Assembly (NCBI GenBank): GCA_015068975.1
Contig: SVJM01000003.1
Span: forward strand, 67,437 to 131,436
DNA length: 64,000 nucleotides
Reading direction: 5' to 3'
Source of the DNA: Oscillospiraceae bacterium
Lineage (GTDB): Bacteria > Bacillota > Clostridia > UMGS1810
Made by a program: the position numbers and the translations under genes. This document shows, piece by piece, positions 16,133 through 24,931 of the stretch; position 1 is the first letter of the stretch, and every line of letters starts with the position of its first letter. The notes beneath the pieces are model-generated. The model made no database searches, had not been told where the DNA came from, and saw only the letters and a list, made by a program, of their open reading frames with translations.

Positions 16133-17635
16133 TTAAATAGCAGAATGCTTTTTGCTTGGTTTACATTCTCTCTTTGATGAGAAGATTTCCAGAGCACAGA
16201 TAAGTCTTGGACGGGTTGTAGCAGGCTCAATGATATCATCGATGTAGCCTCTCTTTGCCGCTGCAAATGTGCTGGAAACATTTTCTTTGTAATTTTTGAT
16301 CATTTCTTCTCTTGCCTTTACCGGATCTTCTGCCTTGGCAATTTCGTCCTGACAAAGGATATTTGCTGCGCCTTCTGCAGCCATAACACCAATTTCTGCA
16401 TCAGCCCATGCAAGATATGCATCACAGCCGATATGCTTAGATCCCATTACAAGGTATGCACCACCGCAGGCACGGTTAATTGCTACTGTAATCTTAGGTG
16501 ATGTCATAGAAGCGTATGCATTTACGAGCTTTGCACAAGCTGTAAGAACACCGCCGTTTTCTTCACTTGCTGAAGCTTTGAATCCTGCAACATCTACAAA
16601 TGTTACCACAGGGATATTAAAGCTGTCCATTCTCTTTATGAATGATTCGATCTTATAAATAGCTTTTCTGTCAAGCTCATCGCTGTTTGCAACGATACCA
16701 ACAGTTTCGCCGTTGAGTCTTGCAATAAATGTAGAGGCATTTGTTGCATACTGTTCTTTGATTTCTATTACAGAACCAAGGTCACATACATTTTCTACAA
16801 TAGTTTTCACAGAGTAGCTTCCGCTTGAAACCACTGCATTAAGACCATCTTCCATTCTGTTGATGTCGTCTGCACTGTTGTAAGCCGGTGCTTCTGAAAG
16901 ATTGTTGTCGGGAAGATATGTAAGAAGGTTCTTAACCTTAGATATCATATCATCTTCGTCACTGCATACAAAGTCTGCCTCACCGCTCTTGGCATGTGCA
17001 TTCGCACCGCCAAGCTCATCAAGTGACAAATCATTGTTTGTGCTTCCCTTGATTACCTGAGGTCCGTTAAGATACAATTCTGATGTCTTATCTATCATAA
17101 ATGTGAAGTCTGCCATAGATGCCATACAAGCTGCAACACCTGCAAGCTTACCGCAAACCACATTGATCATAGGAACTACACCTGAAGCATCAGACATATT
17201 TGAAAGGATCTTTCCCATGCCTTCAAGTGCATCAAGACCTTCCTGAAGTCTTACACCTGAACAATCGGTAAATCCTATTACAGGTACGCCTGTTTTGAGT
17301 GCGTTTTCGATTGTCTTAGCAATCTTTTGTGCATGCATTTCGCCCATAGATCCACCCATAACGGTTGCATCCTGGCTGAATACTGCAACAGGTCTGCCGT
17401 CTACTGCACCATAGCCTGTTACAACACCATCTGCGTATGCATTTTCCATGTCATACTCTGAACATTTTTTGCTGACAAAAGCATTTGTTTCTACAAATGT
17501 TCCTTCGTCAATGAGAGCAGCAATTCTTTCTCTGGCAGTTTTTTTGCCGAGCTTATGCTGTTCTTCAACCTTTTCCTTTCCTCCGCCCATTTCGATGGCT
17601 GCACGAAGGTTAAGAAGTTCGGTCAATTTTTCCAT
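16133..17635 (-). CDS. mmdA: Acyl-CoA carboxyltransferase (methylmalonyl/propionyl-CoA type)
   Basis: A 500-residue enzyme of the acyl-CoA carboxylase beta family, with N and C crotonase-like halves. N-half motifs are KLGKKTARERIAALIDEGTF and VAVFSQDATVMGGSMGEMHAQKI; the C-half has VTFVDVAGFKAS, ACGGAYLVMGSKHIG and AYLAWADAEIGVMAAEGAANI. MmdA is the alpha subunit of methylmalonyl-CoA decarboxylase and the same family provides the 12S subunit of transcarboxylase. It is the first gene of the five-gene operon. The protein lacks nothing obvious. The start ATG has GAGG upstream. Confidence 0.92.
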   Translation of the reverse strand: MEKLTELLNLRAAIEMGGGKEKVEEQHKLGKKTARERIAALIDEGTFVETNAFVSKKCSEYDMENAYADGVVTGYGAVDGRPVAVFSQDATVMGGSMGEMHAQKIAKTIENALKTGVPVIGFTDCSGVRLQEGLDALEGMGKILSNMSDASGVVPMINVVCGKLAGVAACMASMADFTFMIDKTSELYLNGPQVIKGSTNNDLSLDELGGANAHAKSGEADFVCSDEDDMISKVKNLLTYLPDNNLSEAPAYNSADDINRMEDGLNAVVSSGSYSVKTIVENVCDLGSVIEIKEQYATNASTFIARLNGETVGIVANSDELDRKAIYKIESFIKRMDSFNIPVVTFVDVAGFKASASEENGGVLTACAKLVNAYASMTSPKITVAINRACGGAYLVMGSKHIGCDAYLAWADAEIGVMAAEGAANILCQDEIAKAEDPVKAREEMIKNYKENVSSTFAAAKRGYIDDIIEPATTRPRLICALEIFSSKRECKPSKKHSAI

Positions 17636-17659
17636 TATATAAAACCTCCTCTTTAAGCC

Positions 17660-17689
17660 TGATATAAGTAAATACGACCTCTTATATCA
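17660..17689. promoter_or_regulatory. Inverted repeat over the decarboxylase operon promoter
   Basis: TGATATAAG and its exact complement CTTATATCA are separated by 11 bases and overlap the -10 region. It is a possible operator; no regulator is known. Confidence 0.4.
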
Positions 17690-17709
17690 AACACAATTTA
17701 TATTGTCAG
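17681..17709 (-). promoter_or_regulatory. Promoter of the decarboxylase operon
   Basis: On the minus strand CTGACA, a 17-base spacer and TATAAG, 45 bases ahead of the mmdA ATG. Confidence 0.6.
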
Positions 17710-17721
17710 GGACAAAAAAGA

Positions 17722-17739
17722 ATGTTATTAATTTAACAA
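17722..17739. promoter_or_regulatory. Rex-like operator
   Basis: The minus strand reads TTGTTAAATTAATAACAT, 16 of 18 positions fitting the redox-regulator Rex site (TTGTTAA, four bases, TTAACAA). It lies 12 bases upstream of the -35. The AT-rich background raises the chance of a random match. Confidence 0.35.
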
Positions 17740-17820
17740 ATCCAATCTTACCCTTATTTGATATTATTCTACATAACTCTTTTTTTTCCTCTTTTTTTCA
17801 AAAAAATTTTTTATAATTTT

Positions 17821-17856
17821 TAAAGGGTGCAAAAATATAAATTTTTACACCCTTTA
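17821..17856 (-). terminator. Hairpin after rluB
   Basis: TAAAGGGTG pairs with CACCCTTTA, extended by A-T pairs, 28 bases past the rluB stop. The following tract is A/T mixed rather than a clean T-run, so the terminator is of moderate strength. Confidence 0.55.
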
Positions 17857-17883
17857 TAGTACAAGTATTTATTTGTTTCTGCC

Positions 17884-18615
17884 TTATTGTTGGTTTTTGC
17901 CTTTTAAAAGATTATTGATTTCCGCTTCTCTTAAATGCCTCCACTTACCCAAAGGAAGATTGCCTATTACAACATTTGCTATAGCTACCCTCTTAAGCTC
18001 CAGCACTCTGTGACCTACCGCCTCAAACATTCGTCTTACCTGACGGTTTCTTCCTTCGTGGATTATGATTTCTACCAGAGAAGCATTCTTTTCTGACTCA
18101 AGCACCTTCACCTTTGCAGGGGCAGTCACAACGCCCTTCTCAATCCTGACACCTGATTTAAGATTGTTTATATCTTCACGACTGAGTGAGCCTGAGATAA
18201 CTGCATGGTATGTCTTTTCTGTCTGATGCGAGGGATGAGAAATCTTCTGAGTAAAATCTCCGTCGTTTGTAAGGATAAGAAGCCCCTCTGTATCATAGTC
18301 AAGTCTTCCCACACTGAAAAGTCTGTCATCTATATCCTTCACAAGATCAAATACTGTAGGTCTTAAAAACTGATCCTTTGCTGTGGTCACATAACCCACA
18401 GGTTTATTAAGCATTATATAGTATTTTTTCTTAGCAAGGTGCACTGTTACTCCGTCTACCTTTATCTCATCAGTCTCGCTTACCTTTGTGCCAAGCTCTG
18501 TTACAATCTCGCCATTTACGCTTACCCTTGCATCAAGAATCAACTGCTCCGATGCACGTCTTGATGCTACATTTGCCATAGCAAGGTATTTCTGTAATCT
18601 TATGTCTTTTTCCAT
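17884..18615 (-). CDS. rluB: Ribosomal RNA pseudouridine synthase, RluB/RsuA family
   Basis: A 243-residue enzyme with an N-terminal S4 RNA-binding domain (IRLQKYLAMANVASRRASEQLI, residues 4-25) and a catalytic domain with the family motif GRLDYDTEGLLILTNDGDF, whose aspartate attacks the target uridine. The motif EGRNRQVRRMFEAVGHRV is the second conserved block. The RluB group modifies 23S rRNA; the RsuA group modifies 16S. In Clostridia this gene near scpB is usually RluB. An ATG 12 bases upstream lacks a binding site, while GGAGAATACT precedes the ATG at 18615. It is the last gene of the scpAB cluster. Confidence 0.88.
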   Translation of the reverse strand: MEKDIRLQKYLAMANVASRRASEQLILDARVSVNGEIVTELGTKVSETDEIKVDGVTVHLAKKKYYIMLNKPVGYVTTAKDQFLRPTVFDLVKDIDDRLFSVGRLDYDTEGLLILTNDGDFTQKISHPSHQTEKTYHAVISGSLSREDINNLKSGVRIEKGVVTAPAKVKVLESEKNASLVEIIIHEGRNRQVRRMFEAVGHRVLELKRVAIANVVIGNLPLGKWRHLREAEINNLLKGKNQQ

Positions 18616-18658
18616 AGTATTCTCCATATGATAAATTTATATATTTAATTTATATTAT

Positions 18659-19807
18659 TTAGTCCTTGTTGTCAATACATATCTTATCCTGTTGCAAAAT
18701 AAATGACCTGAGCACTCTGTATGTGTTTTCCCATATATCGGGAGGGATAATTTTCGGTGCGATACGGTCAGTTACAAGGTCTGTATCACCTACTATATTA
18801 TCCCCTTCATATACAGTGAGCTTTCCCAATACATCCTCAAACCCCACCGGAGCACTGACAGAAGATAGAATCTCCGTCTGTATATTCAACACAGGCATTT
18901 TACCGTCAATCGCCACTGCATATATATCATTTTTTGCAAGGAGTCCAAGAGATTTTTCCTCAGAATCCTTTACCGACACTGTGGCGATGTAATCACCCTT
19001 TGAAAAAATCTTCTTTCTCTCTGTTCTTTGAAAGGATTTATCCATAAGGCTCATATGATCATTCCAGTCATCAGGTGCATTAAGAGTAACACAGACCACC
19101 TCGATACCATCTCTCATGGCTGAAGATACAAGACATCTTCCCGCCTTTTTTGTAAAGCCTGTTTTTACACCTGTGGCGCCTTCATACATCTTAAGAAGCT
19201 TGTTGTGATTCTTAAGTGTCCTGTCATACTCTCTTGTAGACCAGGGAATAGTCTTTTCGTAGGTGGAAACTATCTTTCTGAATTCATCATAGCCCAAAGC
19301 ATAGCGGGTAATAAGATTGAGGTCATATGCTGTGGTATAATGATTGTCATTGGGTAGCCCATTCGGATTGGTGAAGTTGGTATCCTTCGCACCGATTTTC
19401 TGTGCAGTTTGGTTCATACATTCCACAAACTTCTCCACATCTCCCGAAATATGTATCGCTACAGCTACAGCAGCATCATTTCCCGAGTTGAGCATAAGTC
19501 CATAGAGGAGATTTCTCAGGGTTATCCTTTCCCCCTTTTCAAGATACATACTGGACCCTTCTACACCTACCGCCTTATCACTTATTTCTACTGTGCTGTC
19601 AAGATTGCCTTTTTCTATGGCACAAAGAGCTGTCATTATCTTAGTTGTACTTGCCATAGGAAGACGTGTGTGTGCATTTCCTTCATAAAGCACCTTCCCC
19701 GTAGTCCTCTCTGTGACAATATAACTTCTTGCCGATATGGCAGACACAGAATCGGAGCATAAACAAAATACTGCAACAAAGATAAATATAAATGTGAGTT
19801 TTCGCAT
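18659..19807 (-). CDS. dacF: D-alanyl-D-alanine carboxypeptidase, DacF type
   Basis: A 382-residue exported penicillin-binding protein. A signal peptide occupies residues 1-23. The three active-site motifs are present: SxxK as STTK in MASTTKIMTALC, SxN as SGN in LNSGNDAAVAVA, and KTG in VKTGFTKKAG. The C-terminal beta domain (about 270-360) is typical of this family. The enzyme trims stem peptides in peptidoglycan; the DacF type works during sporulation. It lies between ytfJ and rluB. GGTGATATT precedes the ATG. Confidence 0.9.
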   Translation of the reverse strand: MRKLTFIFIFVAVFCLCSDSVSAISARSYIVTERTTGKVLYEGNAHTRLPMASTTKIMTALCAIEKGNLDSTVEISDKAVGVEGSSMYLEKGERITLRNLLYGLMLNSGNDAAVAVAIHISGDVEKFVECMNQTAQKIGAKDTNFTNPNGLPNDNHYTTAYDLNLITRYALGYDEFRKIVSTYEKTIPWSTREYDRTLKNHNKLLKMYEGATGVKTGFTKKAGRCLVSSAMRDGIEVVCVTLNAPDDWNDHMSLMDKSFQRTERKKIFSKGDYIATVSVKDSEEKSLGLLAKNDIYAVAIDGKMPVLNIQTEILSSVSAPVGFEDVLGKLTVYEGDNIVGDTDLVTDRIAPKIIPPDIWENTYRVLRSFILQQDKICIDNKD

Positions 19808-19882
19808 AATATCACCATATACAATATATGCTGACCATTTACAAAAAATACAGATGCTTTTTTCAAAGCATCTGCAGATTTT

Positions 19883-20314
19883 TTACTCTTCTATAATTAC
19901 TGTCTCACTTGTTTCAGTTTCTGTCTTTTTTGCTTCTTTTCTCTTATCCATTACAGAGGTGATAAAGCCGTTTGCCTTTGAAATAAGCTCAGGTACTGAA
20001 TCTATGATTCTGTCAACTGCTGATACGGAATCAGAAACAGGAACAAGTCTTACATGTCCGTTTTCGATAACAAGAAACGCCACAGGATTGATGGTGACAC
20101 CACCACCTGCACCACCGCCAAAAGCATTTGGCTCTGTTGCATTCCCTGAAATATATTCAGAGCCTCCTGATGCAAATCCGAATGCTACCTTGGATACAGG
20201 GATTACAATCACATTTTCCCCTGCATTTACAGCATTGCCTACAATAGTATTTACGTCAATCATTTCTTTGAGATTTTCCATAGTTGAAGAAATTACCTTA
20301 TCAATTCCTGCCAT
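19883..20314 (-). CDS. ytfJ: Sporulation protein YtfJ (GerW family)
   Basis: A 143-residue protein. The core VIVIPVSKVAFGFASGG, a glycine-rich stretch FGGGAGGGVTINPVAFLVIE and the C-terminal helix are the GerW family pattern. YtfJ is made in the forespore and is needed for proper spore germination in Bacillus. There is no membrane segment. AGGAG precedes the ATG. It follows the DUF2953 gene by 3 bases. Confidence 0.9.
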   Translation of the reverse strand: MAGIDKVISSTMENLKEMIDVNTIVGNAVNAGENVIVIPVSKVAFGFASGGSEYISGNATEPNAFGGGAGGGVTINPVAFLVIENGHVRLVPVSDSVSAVDRIIDSVPELISKANGFITSVMDKRKEAKKTETETSETVIIEE

Positions 20315-20317
20315 ATA

Positions 20318-21007
20318 TTACACTCCTTTTTTCTTTTCTTGAGGATTAGTCCTTCTATTAAGTATTTTTTTGTAATTTGAATTAAAAAGTATCCAGGCAT
20401 AAATAATATGCACAAGTCTTACTCTCAATATTCCATCCACAGACAGAGAAAAAACTCTCTCGTTAAATCTTGGATTTACTATCTCTTTATGCTTCTTCAC
20501 TGTAGCTGTTTTGGTAATAAAGGCGAGGATATTATATATAAATCCCCACATAGTTCCTGTAGCCACTGCAGTAGTATGAGCATCACCGTCTCCATAATCT
20601 ATGGATATATTAAGATACTTAAATACAAGCTTTTTTCTTATCTTGTCTCTTATTGCAAAAAATGCATCCTTGTAGCTAAGATACTTTCTGAAGGCAGCCT
20701 TAAGACGGGATATTAATTCCTTTATGGATTTTTCTCCATTATCTGTGTATTCGAAAGACATGGATTCTTCCGTTTTTTCTTCTGAGGCTTCCTCTGTAGA
20801 TTCTTCGCTTGTATTATCTAAGTCGCTTTGTTCTTTTTTATTAAATTTTATATCCTTGCCAAATATGGAATTAAGTATATATACTCTGAGTCTTAAATGA
20901 AATTTCTTATCCTTATACTCTGTCATAAAGGAGATATTTATCCCCACAAATAATATACACAGGACAATAAGCACAATTATCAGAAATAACACCCATATCC
21001 AATTCAT
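20318..21007 (-). CDS. DUF2953 family membrane-anchored protein
   Basis: A 229-residue protein with an N-terminal transmembrane helix (WIWVLFLIIVLIVLCILFVGI) and a second hydrophobic stretch near residues 145-160. Between them lies a very acidic, glutamate-serine-rich linker (about residues 60-90). The C-terminal segment with RVRLVHIIYAWILF is shared by DUF2953 proteins, a family of sporulating Firmicutes usually found next to ytfJ, as here. Function is unknown; the neighbourhood suggests spore formation. The ATG at 21007 has GGTGG 11 bases upstream; a GTG 15 bases earlier is possible. Confidence 0.75.
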   Translation of the reverse strand: MNWIWVLFLIIVLIVLCILFVGINISFMTEYKDKKFHLRLRVYILNSIFGKDIKFNKKEQSDLDNTSEESTEEASEEKTEESMSFEYTDNGEKSIKELISRLKAAFRKYLSYKDAFFAIRDKIRKKLVFKYLNISIDYGDGDAHTTAVATGTMWGFIYNILAFITKTATVKKHKEIVNPRFNERVFSLSVDGILRVRLVHIIYAWILFNSNYKKILNRRTNPQEKKKGV

Positions 21008-21074
21008 AAGCACATCAACCACCTTTTCTTCCTATTCTGAAGGTAATTATGTACACACCTTAAGGCTATTTACA

Positions 21075-21728
21075 TCACATTTCTTCTTCGTCAAACTGAG
21101 GTACTTCTGTTTCGTCTTCGGTTGGATGAATGTATAGCTTACCCTCTTCTCCCTCACCGGTAATATCCATTGCGTACTGATCCTGATTTCTGTCTGCCAT
21201 TTCATCAAGGCTCAGTGTCTTTTCTACCTTTGGAAGGTCTGTAAGATCACTTAATGCAAAGCAACGGAGAAATTCTTCTGTTGTACCAAAGAGTACAGGT
21301 CTACCCGGAGCATCAAGTCTGCCCACTTCCTGAACAAGACCGAACTCCAGAAGTCTTGCCAGAGAACCGTCACTGTTTACTCCTCTTATGTACTCGATAC
21401 TTGATCGGGTCACAGGCTGATTGTATGCAACGATACTGAGCACTTCCAGTGCCGCATTTGAAAGGCTGTTTCTCGTGCGCTTCTCTGCCATTACCCTTAC
21501 ATATTCATAAAGGTCTGTCTTGGTACAAAGCTGATAGCTTTCGTCAAGTCTTATTATGGTGATTCCTCTGGAATCATCATTATTGTATATTTCTGTAAGC
21601 TCTTCTATGGCAGCTTTAAGTGTATCCTTTTCTACACCGGTGGTTTCTGCAAGCTTGTCCAGTGATACTGAATCACCCATTGCAAAAAGCACACCTTCAA
21701 TTATTCCGTAAAGATTTTTATTTTCCAC
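21075..21728 (-). CDS. scpB: Segregation and condensation protein B
   Basis: A 217-residue protein with two winged-helix domains: IIEGVLFAMGDSVSLDKLAETT and, in the middle, RNSLSNAALEVLSIVAYNQPVTRSSIEYIRGVNSDGSLARLLEFGLVQEVGR, a strongly conserved ScpB region. The last 45 residues are acidic and variable. ScpB with ScpA and SMC forms the bacterial condensin that organises the chromosome. The start is GTG at 21728, with AAGGAG 7 bases before it. It lies 11 bases after scpA. Confidence 0.93.
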   Translation of the reverse strand: MENKNLYGIIEGVLFAMGDSVSLDKLAETTGVEKDTLKAAIEELTEIYNNDDSRGITIIRLDESYQLCTKTDLYEYVRVMAEKRTRNSLSNAALEVLSIVAYNQPVTRSSIEYIRGVNSDGSLARLLEFGLVQEVGRLDAPGRPVLFGTTEEFLRCFALSDLTDLPKVEKTLSLDEMADRNQDQYAMDITGEGEEGKLYIHPTEDETEVPQFDEEEM

Positions 21729-21739
21729 GGTTTTCTCCT

Positions 21740-22504
21740 TTAGTTATACTCGTTTTCGTCCACATCTATTATATCCATTTCTACTTCGGTTCTTTCTATG
21801 TAAAGCTCTTCTCCCTCTTCCTTTACAATAAGAACTCCCGACCTCAAAAGCTCAAGTATGGCAAGAAACATACTTACTGCTTCACTCTTGTCGGTGATTC
21901 CGTCGAAGCTTTCCTTGAAAGAGACTTTTTTACCTTTTTTGAAATTTCTTAAGATATGGTCAGTCTTTTGCTTGACTGTGACAATCTCTCTTCCGATAAT
22001 TCCGTCAAACTTATTAACAGGCGGAGGAGCTTTTCTCTCAGTCTTTTCTATAAGAAGCATAAAAGCATTTGTAAGCTTTTCTATACTTTCTGCATCAAGC
22101 CTTCTCTGTGTTTCTATCCCCACAATCTTCTGTGGCTCCTTGTAATATGAAAAATAACCCATATTCTGCATAGGCTTAAGCTTTTCTCTGGCTTCCTTCA
22201 CCTTCTGATACTCTACAAGCCTGTCCACAAGGTCCTTCTTGGGGTCTTCTTCCTCTTCTTCCTCATGCTTAGGCAGAAGCATCTTGGATTTTATATAGAG
22301 AAGCTGTGCCGCCATAACAGTAAACTCACTTGAAATCTCAAGATTCATTTCTTCCATCTTTTCAAGATATTCAAGATACTGCCCTGTTATCTCCACAATA
22401 GGTATATCGTATATACTTACTTTATTCTTTTTTATAAGGTGTAAGAGAAGATCCAGGGGACCCTCAAACATTTCCAGTCGGAAAGAAAGTTCTTTTTCTT
22501 CCAA
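21740..22504 (-). CDS. scpA: Segregation and condensation protein A
   Basis: A 254-residue kleisin. The N-terminus LSFRLEMFEGPLDLLLHLIKKNKVSIYDIPI is the ScpA signature; the C-terminal winged helix (SFKESFDGITDKSEAVSMFLAILELLRSGVLIV) binds SMC. It bridges the two SMC heads and binds ScpB. The start codon is TTG at 22504, with GAGGTG 7 bases upstream. It follows the M50 protease gene and precedes scpB, the common order in Clostridia. Confidence 0.93.
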   Translation of the reverse strand: MEEKELSFRLEMFEGPLDLLLHLIKKNKVSIYDIPIVEITGQYLEYLEKMEEMNLEISSEFTVMAAQLLYIKSKMLLPKHEEEEEEDPKKDLVDRLVEYQKVKEAREKLKPMQNMGYFSYYKEPQKIVGIETQRRLDAESIEKLTNAFMLLIEKTERKAPPPVNKFDGIIGREIVTVKQKTDHILRNFKKGKKVSFKESFDGITDKSEAVSMFLAILELLRSGVLIVKEEGEELYIERTEVEMDIIDVDENEYN

Positions 22505-22527
22505 AGCCCTTCACCTCATCTCATTGG

Positions 22528-23163
22528 TTACAAAATCAATTTCAATATAACATTTACCACATTGAGCATCGCTCCGTTCAATACTATAAGGAGCTTCTGC
22601 ATGATAGTGGTATTCATAAGAAGTATCAGTATCAGAAATGAATATCTCTCAATCTCATACATAAATCTTCTTGCTTTGTACGGCAAAAATTCCATAAGAA
22701 CCTTTGACCCGTCAAGAGGCGGAATGGGGATAAGATTGAATATCATAAGACCGATATTGAGAAGTATACAATTTCTGATCATCTCACCGATAAGATATAC
22801 CCACCAGATGCCCGAATAATAGGTAAATCTTATATAAAGCCCATATATCAGTGTACTGAGAATTGCAACTGTAAAATTGGACAATGGCCCCGCAAGGCTC
22901 ACAATGATAATACCCTTTTTTCTGTCTCTGAAATTATTGGAATTTATCGGTACGGGCTTAGCCCATCCAAAATGAAAAATCAGAAGGCAAAGAGAACCTA
23001 TAAGATCGAAATGTGCCATAGGATTAAGACTAAGCCTTCCATAATTCTTGGCTGTAGGGTCTCCCATTTTGTAGGCAGCATATCCGTGAGAAAACTCATG
23101 GACACTAAGCGCCAGAAAAAGTGCAGGAAGGCTCAGAAGCATACTTATAATAAATTCTTTCAC
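22528..23163 (-). CDS. Site-2 protease family (M50) membrane metalloprotease
   Basis: About 211 residues with four to five membrane helices. The zinc motif HEFSH lies near residue 22 (ALSVHEFSHGYAAYKMGD) and the third ligand is the aspartate in NLIPIPPLDG near residue 155. This is the short, YwhC/Rv0359-type rhomboid-sized branch of site-2 proteases, without a PDZ domain. The substrate is unknown. No ATG is usable: GTG at 23163 has AGGATG 8 bases upstream, and a GTG at 23172 is an alternative. It is the first gene of the scpAB cluster. Confidence 0.88.
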   Translation of the reverse strand: MKEFIISMLLSLPALFLALSVHEFSHGYAAYKMGDPTAKNYGRLSLNPMAHFDLIGSLCLLIFHFGWAKPVPINSNNFRDRKKGIIIVSLAGPLSNFTVAILSTLIYGLYIRFTYYSGIWWVYLIGEMIRNCILLNIGLMIFNLIPIPPLDGSKVLMEFLPYKARRFMYEIERYSFLILILLMNTTIMQKLLIVLNGAMLNVVNVILKLIL

Positions 23164-23262
23164 AATGTTCACATCCTGTTGTCAATATTATTTACAAAAT
23201 CTGTTATATATACATACATATACAGATTAATTATACTACATTATGCAAAAAAATACAAGTGT

Positions 23263-23292
23263 TGAATATTTATTTTATTTTTTCCAATAATA
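23263..23292 (+). promoter_or_regulatory. Sigma-G-like promoter of the ger operon
   Basis: TGAATA, a 17-base spacer and AATAATA fit the forespore sigma-G consensus (TGMATA and CATNMTA) with one mismatch, 27 bases upstream of the gerA ATG. ger receptor operons are sigma-G dependent in Bacillus, which supports the match. Confidence 0.5.
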
Positions 23293-23318
23293 TTACCAAA
23301 ATCCACCGGAGTGAAAAT

Positions 23319-24926
23319 ATGATCAAAAATTTTTTTAGATACCATCCGCCAAAAGAAGCCTACCATACAGATATATCATCATATCCAAAAGAAAATCTCA
23401 TAATCCCACCCCAAAAGGTGGAAAAAGACATAGAAAAGAATCTTTCTTATGCAAAGGAGCTTTTCTCATATCCTGACAACGGTGACATAATAATACGCGA
23501 ATTTACTATTAGTGTAAAGGATAAAACCTACAAGGCATTCATCCTATTCTGCGACGGGCTTACAAGCTCTGACAGCATAAACAAATCCCTTCTGGCACCA
23601 TTTATGTATATGAGAAATGTGCCCCCTGATGAAACTGCTACCCTTACAGATATTATCAAACATCAGATTCTTCCCCAGAATCAGGTGACTGTAACAGATG
23701 ATATTACACAGATACTTGAAGGGGTAAACTTCGGTATGTGTGCTCTTTTTGTAGACAGTCTTAAGAATGGCTTTTCCATAGACCTGAAAAGCTGGGAGCA
23801 CAGAGGTATACAACCTCCTCAAAACGAAACAGTAATACTTGGGCCTCACGAAGCATTTAACGAAATATTACGTACCAACACAGGTCTTATAAGAAAGACC
23901 CTTAATACATCTCGTCTGATTATGGAAAATATGACCATAGGAAAGACCTCGAAAACTCCCGTAAGCATAGCCTATATCAAAGGTGTGGTAAATCCCGATT
24001 TGCTAAAGGAAGTAAAAAAACGAATCTCAGGTCTTGATGCAGAGTATCTGTTTACCGCCATGGAGCTTCAGCAGATGATAGAGGATCACCCCTATGCAAG
24101 GATGCCTCAGATGATAGTCACAGAACGTCCCGACAAGGCTGCAAAGGAGCTTACCTTAGGTAAAATCGTAATACTTGTAAGCGGTTCTCCAAACGCATTG
24201 GTTCTTCCTGCAACAGTATTTGATTTTACCAAATCTCCTGAGGATGAGTATCTGAGATTCCCCTTTGCAGTATTTATAAGCATCATAAGGACCATTGCAC
24301 TTATACTGGCGCTTTTTACATCGGCAGTATTTATCGCCCTTACAAATTTTCATCAGGATCTGATACTTACAAACATACTGTTTCCCATTATATCATCAAG
24401 ACAGCTTGTGCCATTTCCTTCGATTGTAGAAATTCTGCTTCTGGAAATCGCCTTTGAGCTTATAAAAGAGGCAGGAGTAAGAGTGCCAAATCCAATGGGA
24501 CCCACTATAGGTATAGTAGGCGGTCTTATTCTTGGTCAGGCGGCAGTCACTGCAAAAATCGTAAGTCCTCTTATGATAATAATGGTTGCCATATCAGGTC
24601 TGGCATCCTTTGCCATACCAAACTACTCCCTTTCCTTTGCATTTCGCCTCTCAAGATTTATATATATATTCTCAGCAAGTATAGCAGGGATACCGGGGAT
24701 ACTGACAGCGGTGTTCGTAAACACAATATCGGTGTTTTCTCTTACATCTTTCGGTGTACCCTTCGGCTCACCGGTAGCACCAAGGATGAGATATGGTATC
24801 AGAGAGGCTCTTTTCACAGTACCTTTGTGGAAAAAGGAGGCAAGACCCGGCTTTTTAAAGCCGAGAGATAATATAAAACAAGAAAAAATAAGCAGATCCT
24901 GGCGATACAAATCCCGAAAGGAGTGA
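23319..24926 (+). CDS. Spore germination receptor A subunit (GerA/GerKA family)
   Basis: A 535-residue inner-membrane receptor subunit. The N-terminal soluble half has the conserved motifs FCDGLTSSDSINK and VLGPHEAFNEILRTN-like sequence (ILGPHEAFNEILRTN, residues 175-190). The C-terminal half has five or so helices, with the proline-rich block SPEDEYLRFPFA and the family motif EIAFELIKEAGVRVPNPMGPTIGIVGGLILGQAAV. GerA-type receptors sense nutrients or bile-like germinants. An upstream in-frame codon exists, but GGAGTGAAAAT precedes the ATG at 23319. It is the first gene of a four-gene operon. Confidence 0.93.
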   Translation: MIKNFFRYHPPKEAYHTDISSYPKENLIIPPQKVEKDIEKNLSYAKELFSYPDNGDIIIREFTISVKDKTYKAFILFCDGLTSSDSINKSLLAPFMYMRNVPPDETATLTDIIKHQILPQNQVTVTDDITQILEGVNFGMCALFVDSLKNGFSIDLKSWEHRGIQPPQNETVILGPHEAFNEILRTNTGLIRKTLNTSRLIMENMTIGKTSKTPVSIAYIKGVVNPDLLKEVKKRISGLDAEYLFTAMELQQMIEDHPYARMPQMIVTERPDKAAKELTLGKIVILVSGSPNALVLPATVFDFTKSPEDEYLRFPFAVFISIIRTIALILALFTSAVFIALTNFHQDLILTNILFPIISSRQLVPFPSIVEILLLEIAFELIKEAGVRVPNPMGPTIGIVGGLILGQAAVTAKIVSPLMIIMVAISGLASFAIPNYSLSFAFRLSRFIYIFSASIAGIPGILTAVFVNTISVFSLTSFGVPFGSPVAPRMRYGIREALFTVPLWKKEARPGFLKPRDNIKQEKISRSWRYKSRKE

Positions 24927-24931
24927 CACAA

